Below, in pieces: positions 9,489-17,695 of a stretch of 46,999 bases of DNA. The stretch comes from Deltaproteobacteria bacterium (GTDB lineage: Bacteria; Desulfobacterota; Deferrimicrobia; Deferrimicrobiales; Deferrimicrobiaceae), in contig JACRIV010000113.1 of NCBI GenBank assembly GCA_016220005.1, forward strand, positions 70,059-117,057, read 5' to 3'. The notes beneath the pieces are model-generated. The model did no database searches, was not told the origin of the DNA, and saw nothing but the letters and a program-made list of their open reading frames with translations. The stretch's first letter is position 1; the number at the start of each line of letters is the position of its first letter. The translations under genes and the position numbers were made by a program.

Positions 9489-10423
9489 CGCGGGGGGGGC
9501 CCTTCCGTCCGGCGGGTCTGCCGTTCGACGAGCTCCCGTGCGGAGTGCACCCCCTGTGCCTTCAGGATGTGGTTCCTGACCGCCACCTCCACGATAGTGG
9601 CCAGGTTCCGCCCCGGCGAAACCGGGATGAGGAGCGTCGGGATGGAGACGCCGAGATACGCCGACCTCCGGTCCTCGAGGCCCAGGCGGTCGTACTCCTT
9701 GGCGGGGTCCCACTCCTCGATCTGGATGATCACCTCCACTTTCTTCAGGTCTGTGATCGCGGAGAGGCCGAAGAGGTCGCGGATGTTGATGATCCCCAGG
9801 CCCCGGACCTCCATGTGGTGCCGGGTAACGTCGCTCCCCTTTCCGAGGATCGTCCCCGGCCCCCGCTTCTCGAGGTGGATGATGTCGTCCGCGACGATCC
9901 GGTGCCCGCGGAGGATGAGGTCGAGCGCGCACTCGCTTTTCCCGATCCCGCTCCGGCCCATCAGCAGGACCCCGACGCCCATGATGTCCATCAGGACTCC
10001 GTGGACGGTGGTCATCTCCGCGAAGAGCAGCGCGAGGTGCTTGAGGATGTCCTCGAAGAGCTGGCCGGTGGAGAGGGGGGAGGAGAAAAGGGGCACCGCG
10101 TGGCGCGCGGCGGCGGTGAGGAAGATCCCGGGGACGGGGAACGCGCCCCCGACCACGACGCAGGCCATCGGTCCGGAGAAGAAGACGTCGGCGATCGCGG
10201 CCTGCCGCTCGGGCGGCTGGATCTCGAAATAGGTGATCTCGGTGTCGCCCAGGACCTGGATCCGTCCCTCGTGGGTGGACTGGACCTCTCCCGTGAGCGC
10301 CAGACCCGCCTTCTGGATCCGCTGTTCCGTGATTTCCCGGGTCAGGCCGTCGGCCCCGGCCAGGAGCCGCATTCCGAGTGGCGCCGCGCAGGCCTGGAGA
10401 AAACGGTCGACCGTAATGGGCAC
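9485..10423 (-). CDS. hprK: HPr kinase/phosphorylase
   Basis: Phosphorylates and dephosphorylates the regulatory serine of HPr, here likely Ser62 of the ptsH product. The 312-residue protein has an N-terminal domain of about 130 residues and a catalytic P-loop domain with His141 (VHGVLMD), Walker A GRSGIGKS (156-163), Asp179-Asp180 in RIVADD, and the HprK signature EVRGLGIINIRDLFG. All catalytic positions expected for the family are present. It uses GTG at 10423, supported by AAGGAGG eight bases upstream. Repeat copy B lies immediately upstream and separates it from ptsN. Confidence 0.95.
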   Translation of the reverse strand: MPITVDRFLQACAAPLGMRLLAGADGLTREITEQRIQKAGLALTGEVQSTHEGRIQVLGDTEITYFEIQPPERQAAIADVFFSGPMACVVVGGAFPVPGIFLTAAARHAVPLFSSPLSTGQLFEDILKHLALLFAEMTTVHGVLMDIMGVGVLLMGRSGIGKSECALDLILRGHRIVADDIIHLEKRGPGTILGKGSDVTRHHMEVRGLGIINIRDLFGLSAITDLKKVEVIIQIEEWDPAKEYDRLGLEDRRSAYLGVSIPTLLIPVSPGRNLATIVEVAVRNHILKAQGVHSARELVERQTRRTEGPPPR

Positions 10424-10450
10424 GTCCCCTGCCTCCTTGATCGCTCCCGC

Positions 10451-10802
10451 CTAAGTGCTGCAGTTCATAACTGCGATCACGTATTCAGCCGCTGACTCCG
10501 TGAGGCGCTTCGCCTCCGGTGGCTCCGTGCTCGCATCGTCGCCTGCGGCTCCCCGGCTGCATCAGCGACGGCCAGGGATGGCCTAGTGCCGCGGGAGCCA
10601 TGGATGGCGGGAGCGGCCGAACGTGCCCAACGCTCCCCTCCCAGTCTTTCCAGCTCCCCATGCAGTCCGCTCACCCTTGTCCATCCCAGGAAAACGGGGC
10701 CTTTCGCCGGTTCCGCCGCGGCTACTCGCTTGCGCCGGACCCCCCTGCGGCTGCGCCTCGCGCAGACAAGACGTGGCCTTATTTATGAAATGCAGCACTC
10801 AG
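10451..10802. repeat. Terminal-inverted-repeat element, copy B (ptsN-hprK gap)
   Basis: This 352-bp element fills nearly all of the gene-free stretch 10424-10798. The left end CTAAGTGCTGCAGTTCATAA (10451-10470) pairs with the reverse complement of the right end CTGAGTGCTGCATTTCATAA (10783-10802), 27 of 35 positions matching over the longer ends. The TGA in CTGAGTG is the ptsN stop codon (10799-10801). The inside has blocks shared with copy D at 46708, such as CCTCCGG...TCCGTGCTCGC and GTCGCCTGCGGCTCCC near the left end and GCGCCGGACCCCCC near the right. It also holds the small hairpin GCCATGGATGGC (10598-10609). No coding frame is credible. Confidence 0.75.
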
Positions 10803-11260
10803 GCCCGGTCGTCTTCCTCCTTTAGGATCCTCCGGAGTTCGTCGGCGTCGCGGGCGGAGAGGAGCGACTCGCGGAACCGGACGTCCTTGAGCAGGCGTGA
10901 GATGCGGGCCAGCGCCTTCAGGTGCATCCCGGCCGACTGCTCGGGCGCCACGACGAGGAAGAACAGGTGGGCGGGCTTGCCGTCCATCGAGTGGAACTGC
11001 ACCCCCGTGCGGCTCCGGCCGAAAACGGCCACAAGGCGGGTAAGCCCGGGAACCTTGCCGTGCGGGATCGCGACGCCGTCCCCGATCCCCGTGCTGCCCA
11101 GGCTCTCCCGGTCCATCAGGATCGACGTGAGGCTCTGCGCGGAGAGCGTGGGGACCCTTGCCGCCACCGCCTCCGACATCTCGCGCAGCACCCCCTCCTT
11201 CGTCTCCGCCCGGAGGTCGTCCACCACCCCTTCGGGCGAGACGATGTCCAGGAGCTTCAT
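10799..11260 (-). CDS. ptsN: PTS fructose/nitrogen-family EIIA (PtsN-like)
   Basis: A 153-residue EIIA(Ntr) domain protein, usually a regulator and not a transporter subunit. His67 in GDGVAIPHGK is the phosphorylation site; GSTGIGDGVAIPHGKV and the LLKDVRFRESLL C-terminal region are typical. It follows hpf with an ATGA overlap and belongs to the conserved rpoN-hpf-ptsN cluster. No ptsP/ptsO is seen in the window, so it may be phosphorylated by the ptsI/ptsH pair encoded 5 kb downstream. Its TGA stop lies inside the end of repeat copy B. Confidence 0.93.
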   Translation of the reverse strand: MKLLDIVSPEGVVDDLRAETKEGVLREMSEAVAARVPTLSAQSLTSILMDRESLGSTGIGDGVAIPHGKVPGLTRLVAVFGRSRTGVQFHSMDGKPAHLFFLVVAPEQSAGMHLKALARISRLLKDVRFRESLLSARDADELRRILKEEDDRA

Positions 11261-11796
11261 CGGGCGGAAGGCTCCGCGAACCCGATGTTTCCGTCCTGCT
11301 GCCGGAAGACGACACTCGGCTGGTTGGTCTCCTGGTTGACGAACATCACTACGTCGACCTTGAGCATGTCGAGGTGGCGGGCGGCTTCCTCCACGCTCAT
11401 CGGCTTGGGCAGGAAGTTGTCGGAGCGGATGATCCGCGGCCCCTCCTCGCCTTCGCGGATCGTGAGGGACGATCCCGAGACCATCGGAGCGGGGCTTGCG
11501 CCCTGCCCCTTGTCTTTCTTCTTCTCCCGGTATTTCTTGAGCTGCCGCTCGACCTTGTCGGACACGAGGTCGATGGCGGAATACAGGTCGTCCGTGGACT
11601 CGAACGCCTTGATCGTGATCCCCTTGCCGGTCAGGAACACCTCGGCGATGTGGCGGTATTTTTCCACGGACAGCGTCACGTGGGCGTCGAACGGCCTGTC
11701 CAGCACCTTCTGGATCTTCCCGAGTTTCTCGGTGACGTAGCTCCGGAGCGGCTGGCTCGGATCGATGTGGCGGAACGTGACGGATATATTGTTCAC
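11257..11796 (-). CDS. hpf: Long-form ribosome hibernation promoting factor
   Basis: Binds idle 70S ribosomes and drives dimerisation into 100S particles in stationary phase. The 179-residue protein has the N-terminal ribosome-binding domain (about 1-95, starting MNNISVTFRHIDPS), a basic linker (KKYREKKKDKG, about 87-97), and the C-terminal dimerisation domain (about 121-175, with KPMSVEEAARHLDML and QPSVVFRQQDGNIG). Two domains make it the long form and not the short E. coli type. It uses GTG at 11796 preceded by a G-rich ribosome site. It sits between rpoN and ptsN. Confidence 0.95.
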   Translation of the reverse strand: MNNISVTFRHIDPSQPLRSYVTEKLGKIQKVLDRPFDAHVTLSVEKYRHIAEVFLTGKGITIKAFESTDDLYSAIDLVSDKVERQLKKYREKKKDKGQGASPAPMVSGSSLTIREGEEGPRIIRSDNFLPKPMSVEEAARHLDMLKVDVVMFVNQETNQPSVVFRQQDGNIGFAEPSAR

Positions 11797-11829
11797 TCTT
11801 CCCCCCCTTTCGAAAACGATATCTTGCGG

Positions 11830-13311
11830 CTAAAAAAGCTTCCTTCTTCTCGACGAGGGCAGCATTCCCAGCTGCGCCCGGTACTTGGTCACGGTGCGGC
11901 GGGCGATCCGGATCCCCTGGTTCCGGAGCAGGCGCATCAGCTCCTGGTCCGATAGAGGCTTCTCGCCCCCTTCGGAGCCGATGATTTCCCGGATCTTCTC
12001 CTTGACCGACTTGGACGCGATGTCCTCCTCGCCCCCGTCGCGGTTGAAACCCGAGTTGAAGAAGTACTTCAGGTCGAAGATGCCGTGGGGCGTGTAGACG
12101 TACTTCCCGCTCGTCACCCGGGAAACCGTGGACTCGTGCATCGAGATTTCCTCGGCCACGTCGCGCAGCGTGAGCGGCCTCAGGTACTTCGGCCCCTTCT
12201 CCAGGAAGTCGCGCTGGAGCTTCATGATGCTCTCCACGACCTTATAGATGGTGCGCTGCCGCTGCTGGATGCTCTTGATGAACCACAGGGCGGAGTTGAC
12301 CTTCTGCTTGATGAACTCCCTGTCCTCCTTCGGGAGCGATTCCCCGCCGGAGAGGAGCCGCCGGTAATAGGAGCTGAGCTTAAGCCTCGGCTGGCCGTCC
12401 TCGTTCAGGGTGATCACCCACTGGTTGTCGATCCTGACGATGTAGACGTCGGGAGTGATGTAGTGGACGTCGTCCCCCGAGAAGCCGCGCCCCGGCTTCG
12501 GGTCGAGGGTGACCAGCTTCTGGTAGGCTTCCTTGACCGCCTCCCGGGAGATCCGCATCCGCCGGGAGATCCCCGCGATGTCCCCCCGTGCAAAGAGGTC
12601 GAAATGGTCGGTGAGGATCTTCAGGGGGAGGGCGAAATCGTCCCCCTTCTCCCTCGCCTGGACCATCAGGCATTCCCGCAGGTCCCTCGCCCCCACGCCG
12701 GTGGGATCCATCGCCTGGATCCTGGCGATCGCCGCCTCTATCGCTTCGACCGGTTCGGAGAGAGCCTCGGCCGCCTCCTCGGCGGTGACCCTCAGGTACC
12801 CGTTTTCGTCGATGTTCCCGATCAGGTAGCGGGCAATCTCGCGCACCTTCTCGTCGGCGTCGGAGAGGGTGAGCTGCAGCTCCAGGTACTCGGCAAGCGT
12901 GGACCGCCGGGTCAGCATGTTCTCGTAATAGGGCCGGCCGTCCTCCTCGTCCCGGTCCCGCTCCCGTTCCCCCCGGCCTTCCGACGAGGCCCCGTCCCCG
13001 AAGTAGTAGTTCCAGTCGACCCGGTCGATCAGGCCGTTGTCCTCCCGGGTCAGAGGTTCCCCGGCGGGGGGCTCGGCGACCTCCGGCGAGGAAACGGCCT
13101 CCCCGGGGGCGGGCGCCTCGTCGACGGTCGCCTCCTCCTCCGGGCCCCCCTCCTGCCCCTCTTCCAGGACGGGGTTCTTTTCCATCTCTTCGCGAATCGC
13201 CTGCTGGAGCTCCAGGCGCGAAAGTTGCAAGAGTTTTATCGCCTGCTGCAGCTGGGGGGTCATCACCAGCTGCTGGCTGAGCTTCAGGGATTGTCTTAAC
13301 TCCAACGCCAT
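11830..13311 (-). CDS. rpoN: RNA polymerase sigma-54 factor RpoN
   Basis: Alternative sigma factor that reads -24/-12 promoters with the help of AAA+ activators. The 493-residue product has the glutamine- and leucine-rich activator-interacting N-terminus (MALELRQSLKLSQQLVMTPQ, about 1-50), an acidic variable linker (about 50-115), the core-binding domain, and the C-terminal RpoN box ARRTVTKYR at 470-478 that contacts the -24 element. All regions are intact. Position between lptB and hpf is conserved in many proteobacteria. Confidence 0.97.
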   Translation of the reverse strand: MALELRQSLKLSQQLVMTPQLQQAIKLLQLSRLELQQAIREEMEKNPVLEEGQEGGPEEEATVDEAPAPGEAVSSPEVAEPPAGEPLTREDNGLIDRVDWNYYFGDGASSEGRGERERDRDEEDGRPYYENMLTRRSTLAEYLELQLTLSDADEKVREIARYLIGNIDENGYLRVTAEEAAEALSEPVEAIEAAIARIQAMDPTGVGARDLRECLMVQAREKGDDFALPLKILTDHFDLFARGDIAGISRRMRISREAVKEAYQKLVTLDPKPGRGFSGDDVHYITPDVYIVRIDNQWVITLNEDGQPRLKLSSYYRRLLSGGESLPKEDREFIKQKVNSALWFIKSIQQRQRTIYKVVESIMKLQRDFLEKGPKYLRPLTLRDVAEEISMHESTVSRVTSGKYVYTPHGIFDLKYFFNSGFNRDGGEEDIASKSVKEKIREIIGSEGGEKPLSDQELMRLLRNQGIRIARRTVTKYRAQLGMLPSSRRRKLF

Positions 13312-13326
13312 GGATGTCCCGGACGG

Positions 13327-14049
13327 TTAAAGCGTAAACCCGTCTCCCAGATAGATTTCCCGCACGCGGGCCGACGCCGCGATTTCCTCCGGGTTTCCTG
13401 CCAGGAGGATCTCCCCGTCGGAGATGATGTATGCCCGATCGCACACCTTAAGCGTGTCGCGCACGTTATGATCCGTTATTATAACCCCGATCCCCTTCTC
13501 CTTTAAACCAAGGATAATCTGCTGCAGGTCGGCAACCGAGATCGGGTCGATCCCCGCGAACGGCTCGTCGAGGAGGAGGAAGGACGGCGACATCACCAGG
13601 GCCCGGGCGATCTCCACCCGCCGGCGCTCCCCCCCCGATAGCGAAAAGCCCATCGTCTCCGCGACGTTTTCGATGCGCATCTCCCCCATCAGCAGGTGCA
13701 GCCGCTCCTCCCGCTCGCCGGGGGGGAGTGGCGTCTCCTCGATGAAAGCGAGGATGTTCTCCCGGACGGTGAGCTTCCGGAAGACCGACGGCTCCTGGGG
13801 GAGGTAGCCAAGCCCCATGCGGGCGCGCCGGTGCATCGGCAGCCGCGTGACCTCCTGACCGTTGAGCAGCACCTCGCCCCTGTCCGGACGCACGAGGCCG
13901 ACCATCATGTAAAAAATCGTGGTCTTGCCCGCGCCGTTGGGGCCCAGGAGCCCGACGACCTCCCCGGGGTCGATCACAAGCGAGACCCCCTTGACCACCT
14001 CCCGATGGCGGTAGCGTTTCGACAGGTCACGGACCGAAAGGGTATTCAC
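13327..14049 (-). CDS. lptB: LPS export ABC transporter ATP-binding protein LptB
   Basis: ATPase that powers the LptB2FG lipopolysaccharide exporter at the inner face of the inner membrane. The 240-residue protein shows Walker A GPNGAGKTT, Q-loop YLPQEPSVF, signature LSGGERRR and Walker B LLLDEPFAGID, with the switch histidine in ITDHNV. The GTG start at 14049 overlaps the lptA stop (GTGA). It is translated with lptC and lptA from one transcript; the permeases lptF/lptG are divergently placed at the left edge. Confidence 0.97.
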   Translation of the reverse strand: MNTLSVRDLSKRYRHREVVKGVSLVIDPGEVVGLLGPNGAGKTTIFYMMVGLVRPDRGEVLLNGQEVTRLPMHRRARMGLGYLPQEPSVFRKLTVRENILAFIEETPLPPGEREERLHLLMGEMRIENVAETMGFSLSGGERRRVEIARALVMSPSFLLLDEPFAGIDPISVADLQQIILGLKEKGIGVIITDHNVRDTLKVCDRAYIISDGEILLAGNPEEIAASARVREIYLGDGFTL

Positions 14050-14576
14050 TGGCCGGCCTTCTCCTTCTCCTTCGTTTCCGCCTGCCCCTTGGGGTGGATG
14101 ATCGCCTTGACGCGGCCCCCCTCCCCTCCGGTCGCCACGGAGCGGTTCTCCCGGATATAGATGGTCACCGTCTCTCCCTTCAGGTTGTTGGCCCCCTGCA
14201 TGAGGTCGACCCCCCCCGACAGGACGATCCGCTGCTCCAGGTTGTAGAACACGGCATGCGGCGCCCGCGCCTCCTTCCCCTCCTGTACAACCCGTACGTT
14301 CCCGTCGGCGATGACCTTCTCGATGGCCCCCGCCACGCGGGAATACTCCGCGAACAGGCGGTCGGAATACAGGGTCACGTCGCCCTGCTTCGCGACGACG
14401 TTTCCCTCGAAGGTCACCGAATTCCTCGCGCTGTCGGCGGACAGGCGGTCCGCCGTGATCTCGATGGGTCGGCTCCCCAGCTCCTCCGGCCGAAGGGCTC
14501 TGCGCTCCTCCGCGGAGACGGTGGAGGCCGCGACGGCAAGGATCACGAGGACCAGTAGCGCCATGCGGTTCCGCAT
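14046..14576 (-). CDS. lptA: Periplasmic LPS-binding protein LptA (OstA-like)
   Basis: Forms the periplasmic bridge that carries LPS between LptC and the outer-membrane LptD. The 176-residue protein has an N-terminal signal peptide (MRNRMALLVLVILAVAASTV, likely cleaved after residue 22, ...VSA-EE) and an OstA-like beta-jellyroll with PIEITADRLSADSARNSV and VTFEGNVVAKQGDV. It ends with a Lys/Glu-rich tail. I place the start at ATG 14576, five bases after the lptC stop; the longer upstream open frame is a shadow of lptC. Confidence 0.9.
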   Translation of the reverse strand: MRNRMALLVLVILAVAASTVSAEERRALRPEELGSRPIEITADRLSADSARNSVTFEGNVVAKQGDVTLYSDRLFAEYSRVAGAIEKVIADGNVRVVQEGKEARAPHAVFYNLEQRIVLSGGVDLMQGANNLKGETVTIYIRENRSVATGGEGGRVKAIIHPKGQAETKEKEKAGQ

Positions 14577-14580
14577 CGTC

Positions 14581-15156
14581 TCACCCCTTTCGGGGAAATG
14601 CCCTGGCCGGCTCGAACCGGGTCTTCGGGAGCTCGATCTCCATCTTCCCCTCCCCCCACCGCCAGACCAGGTTTTCCCCTGCGACCGTAACACCCGGCCC
14701 CGAGAGCCATGCCCTCCCTTCGGCGGCGAGTAGCCGTTCGGAAAGGGAAAGGCTTGCCGCGTCGGCGGCGGCGGTCCAGCCGGAGGGGCTTACGGCTTCG
14801 GCCCCTTCGGGAAGGAGGATCTGCCCGGCCTCCATGGCCCACAACGCCCTCCGGGCGCGGACGACGATCCCGCCGGATTTCTCCTGCAGCAGGAGGGTCA
14901 CGCCTGTCGCCGCGAGCTTCCGCGCCGCCAGCAGGTAGGAAGCCTGGTCGGAAAGGAGGCGGTACTGCGGGCCCTCCTTCCGGACCTCCCGGAAATCGAC
15001 CCCCCGGAGGAGGAGCTCGGGCCCGGCGTGGCCGTTCGCGGGCGCCCCTCCCGCGCCGGTACGGCCCGCATCTTTCCCCAGGATCCCGGCCAGCGCCAGG
15101 ATCCCCGAAAGAACGGCGAGCACCATCGCGAGGGGAAGGATCCTCCGGCGCCTCAT
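14581..15156 (-). CDS. lptC: LPS export periplasmic protein LptC
   Basis: Bitopic inner-membrane protein that hands LPS from LptB2FG to LptA. The 191-residue product has one membrane helix (about residues 5-26) after a basic MRRRR start, then a periplasmic jellyroll domain with the pattern GVDFREVRKEGPQYRL. Start ATG 15156 puts the basic cluster and helix at the N-terminus as in the family. An in-frame ATG at 15258 with GGGAGG upstream would add 34 Arg/Gly-rich residues encoded by palindromic intergenic DNA, which I consider non-native. The family is divergent, so identification leans on position before lptA/lptB. Confidence 0.85.
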   Translation of the reverse strand: MRRRRILPLAMVLAVLSGILALAGILGKDAGRTGAGGAPANGHAGPELLLRGVDFREVRKEGPQYRLLSDQASYLLAARKLAATGVTLLLQEKSGGIVVRARRALWAMEAGQILLPEGAEAVSPSGWTAAADAASLSLSERLLAAEGRAWLSGPGVTVAGENLVWRWGEGKMEIELPKTRFEPARAFPRKG

Positions 15157-15246
15157 GTTCAGATGTGCTCCATTTCGGGCTTTTCCTCCCGGCGGCTCTC
15201 GCTCAGGCGTCCTGCCTTCGCTGCGCCGCCCGCCTCGGGGCCTGTC

Positions 15247-15264
15247 GCCGGCATCCATGCCGGC
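15247..15264. repeat. Perfect 8-bp hairpin in the kdsC-lptC gap
   Basis: GCCGGCAT followed by CC and ATGCCGGC forms an inverted repeat with a two-base centre. On the minus strand it reads with a CATGGATG core, like the GCCATGGATGGC hairpin inside repeat copy B (10598-10609). The rest of 15157-15318 is GC-rich with no recognised element. No clear promoter for lptC was seen here. Confidence 0.5.
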
Positions 15265-15318
15265 TCTTCCTCCCTGTTCGGTCGGCGGCCCCTCGGAGCT
15301 CGATCCCTCGTAGTGAAC

Positions 15319-15879
15319 TCAAGTGGACGGTCTCTCGCTCCCGAGATATTTCGCCACGATCTTCTCCCACGCGCCGCTGGACCGCAGGACGAACTCGATG
15401 ATCTCCCGGACGGCCCCGTGGCCGCCCGCCCGGGAAGAGACGAAATCGACCGCGACGAGGACTTCGCTCTCCGCGTCGGCCACGGCGGCGGAAAAGCCCA
15501 CCTGCCGGAGCAGCGGCACGTCGACGATGTCGTCCCCGACGTAGGCGGTCTCCTCGGCGGAGATCCCCTTCTCCAGGAGGATCTCCCTCCATGCGGCCAC
15601 CTTGTCGGTGGCGCCCTGGCGGACGAGAGCGATCCCCAGCTCCTTCGCCCGGACGTTCACCACCTCCGACGTCCTCCCGGTGATGATCCCCACCTCGACC
15701 CCCGCGCGCTGGATCATCTTGATGCCGTGCCCGTCCCGGACGTGGAACCGCTTGATCTCCCGCCCGTCGCCGTCGAAGACGATCCCCCCGTCCGTCAGGA
15801 CCCCATCCACGTCGAGCAGGAACAGCCGGACCCTCGCCGCCTTCTCGGCGGCCCCGGCCCTCACCGTGGAGGCCTTCAT
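15319..15879 (-). CDS. kdsC: 3-deoxy-D-manno-octulosonate 8-phosphate phosphatase
   Basis: HAD-superfamily phosphatase that converts Kdo-8-phosphate to Kdo, the third step of Kdo synthesis. The 186-residue protein has the nucleophile motif LLDVDGVLTDG (residues 20-30), IITGRTS in motif II and the metal-binding motif GDDIVDVPLL. This is the small, cap-less tetrameric KdsC type. ATG 15879 overlaps the kdsD stop (ATGA). Together with kdsD, kdsA and kdsB in this operon it completes a CMP-Kdo pathway. Confidence 0.95.
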   Translation of the reverse strand: MKASTVRAGAAEKAARVRLFLLDVDGVLTDGGIVFDGDGREIKRFHVRDGHGIKMIQRAGVEVGIITGRTSEVVNVRAKELGIALVRQGATDKVAAWREILLEKGISAEETAYVGDDIVDVPLLRQVGFSAAVADAESEVLVAVDFVSSRAGGHGAVREIIEFVLRSSGAWEKIVAKYLGSERPST

Positions 15880-16847
15880 CCCACGCCCGCCTTGAGGAGA
15901 TCGTGGATGTGGACGATGCCGACCAGCCGCTCCTTGTCCTCCGCGTCGAAGACGAAGAGGCTCGTGATCGAGTGCTCCTCCATCTTCCGGAGGGCCGACG
16001 CGGCAAGCTCGGAGGAGGACAGCCGCTTGGGGTTCGTCGACATCACCTCGGAGGCTCGCGTGCCGAAGAGGTCGACCCCCCTCGCCATCGCCCGGCGGAC
16101 GTCCCCGTCGGTGATCACCCCGACGAGGGCGCCGGACCCGTTGACGACGCCGGTGACGCCCAGCCGCTTGGCGCTGATCGTGAACAGCGCGTCCTTGAGC
16201 GGCGTCTCGGCCGGCACCAGCGGGACGTCCTCTCCGGCGTGCATAAGCTCCTCCACCGTCAGCAGCCTTCGCCCAAGCATGCCTCCGGGGTGGAGCATCG
16301 CGAAGTCCTGCTCCGAGAACCCCTTCTCCTCGAACAGGACGACCGCAAGGGCGTCCCCCATCGCCAGCGCCGCCGTGGTGGACGCCGTCGGAGCCAGGCC
16401 CATCGGGCACGCCTCCTCCCGGACGCCGACGTCGATCGCCGCGTCGGCATGGCGGGCCAGGGTCGAGCCCGGGTTCCCCGTCAGGGCGATCAGCGAAAGG
16501 CCCAGCCGCTTGAAGACGGGGAGGAGGCGCACGACCTCCAGGGTCTCCCCGGAATTCGAAAGGGCGATCACGACGTCCCCCTTGTTGACCATCCCGATGT
16601 CCCCGTGAATCCCTTCCGCCGGATGAAGGAAAAAAGCAGGCGTCCCGGTGGAGGCGAGGGTGGCCGCAATCTTGCGCCCGATGAGGCCGGACTTCCCCAT
16701 CCCCGTCACGATCACCTTGCCCGGGGCGTGCAGCAGCATCTCCACCGCCCGCGTGAAGTTCTCGTCGAGCTTTTCGCGGAGCCCGGCGATCCCTTCCGCC
16801 TCCACCGCGAGAACCCGCGCGGCGCGCCCCTTGAGGTCGCGGCTCAT
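15876..16847 (-). CDS. kdsD: D-arabinose-5-phosphate isomerase (KdsD/KpsF)
   Basis: Interconverts ribulose-5-phosphate and arabinose-5-phosphate, the first step of Kdo synthesis. The 323-residue protein has an N-terminal SIS sugar-isomerase domain (GMGKSGLIGRK at about 49-59; SNSGET at 97-102) and two C-terminal CBS domains (about 205-320, each with a VGVITDGDVRR- or LVGIVHIHDLL-like end). ATG 16847 overlaps the kdsA stop (ATGA). Its place among kdsA/B/C argues for a housekeeping Kdo role and not a capsule role. Confidence 0.95.
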   Translation of the reverse strand: MSRDLKGRAARVLAVEAEGIAGLREKLDENFTRAVEMLLHAPGKVIVTGMGKSGLIGRKIAATLASTGTPAFFLHPAEGIHGDIGMVNKGDVVIALSNSGETLEVVRLLPVFKRLGLSLIALTGNPGSTLARHADAAIDVGVREEACPMGLAPTASTTAALAMGDALAVVLFEEKGFSEQDFAMLHPGGMLGRRLLTVEELMHAGEDVPLVPAETPLKDALFTISAKRLGVTGVVNGSGALVGVITDGDVRRAMARGVDLFGTRASEVMSTNPKRLSSSELAASALRKMEEHSITSLFVFDAEDKERLVGIVHIHDLLKAGVG

Positions 16848-17695
16848 GCGCACCCTCCTTCCGGGGCTTTCCCGGGTTCCGCCGCACTGCGGATCGCCAG
16901 GAGGGTCCGCAAGAGGGCTTCGACATCGGCGAGAGGGAAGCTGTTGGGGCCGTCGGAGAGGGCCCGGTCCGGGTCCGGATGGACTTCGAGGAACACCCCG
17001 TCCACCCCCGCCGCCACCGCCGCCCTGGCGAGGGGAGGCACGAACCGCCGCTCGCCCGACGAGCTTTTCCCCGCCCCCCCCGGAAGCTGGACGCTGTGCG
17101 TGGCGTCGAAGACCACCGGGCAGATCCGCTCGCGGATGGCGGGAATCCCCCGGAAGTCGACGACCAGGTTGTTGTAGCCGAACGTGGTCCCCCGTTCCGT
17201 GACGAGGACGGCGGAATTCCCGGTCGACGTCACCTTCTCCACCGCGTTCTCCATGTCCCAGGGCGCCATGAACTGCCCCTTCTTGATGTTGACCGGAACG
17301 CCCGTCTCTCCCGCCGCCACCAGCAGGTCGGTCTGCCGGCAAAGGAACGCGGGGATCTGCAGCAGGTCGGCCACCTCCCCCGCCGCCCGTGCCTGGCGGG
17401 GTTCGTGCACGTCGGTGGTCACCGGAAGGCCGAATTTCCGCTTGACCTCCCCCAGGATGCGCAGCCCTTCCTCCTGCCCGGGGCCGCGGTAGGACCCCTT
17501 CGAGGACCGGTTGGCCTTGTCGAAGGACCCCTTGAAGACGATGCCGGCGCCCAGGCGGACGGCCATCCCTTCGATGCAGGCCGCCACGTCGAACGCGAGC
17601 TCCTCCGACTCCAGGACGCAAGGGCCAAGGATGAAGGCCAGCGGGTTCCCCGGGCCGATCCGGACCCTCCCCGCGATCTCGACCTGCCGGATCAC
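16844..17695 (-). CDS. kdsA: 3-deoxy-8-phosphooctulonate synthase, metal-dependent type
   Basis: Condenses phosphoenolpyruvate with arabinose-5-phosphate to give Kdo-8-phosphate. The protein is 283 residues from a GTG at 17695 whose GTGA overlaps the pyrG stop. Motifs include [33 protein letters not shown] and [11 protein letters not shown]. Cys26 in GPC aligns with the metal-ligand cysteine of the Aquifex-type enzyme, where E. coli has asparagine. With the downstream His in DATH and the Glu/Asp of the [15 protein letters not shown] segment, this predicts the divalent-metal-dependent class. The much longer open frame upstream of 17695 is a shadow of pyrG. Confidence 0.93.
   Translation of the reverse strand: MIRQVEIAGRVRIGPGNPLAFILGPCVLESEELAFDVAACIEGMAVRLGAGIVFKGSFDKANRSSKGSYRGPGQEEGLRILGEVKRKFGLPVTTDVHEPRQARAAGEVADLLQIPAFLCRQTDLLVAAGETGVPVNIKKGQFMAPWDMENAVEKVTSTGNSAVLVTERGTTFGYNNLVVDFRGIPAIRERICPVVFDATHSVQLPGGAGKSSSGERRFVPPLARAAVAAGVDGVFLEVHPDPDRALSDGPNSFPLADVEALLRTLLAIRSAAEPGKAPEGGCA

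Noticed and set aside
15157-15258. N-terminal extension of LptC from the ATG at 15258
   Set aside because: The extra 34 residues are Arg/Gly/Pro-rich, are encoded by a palindromic intergenic stretch, and would put the membrane helix in an unusual place for the family.
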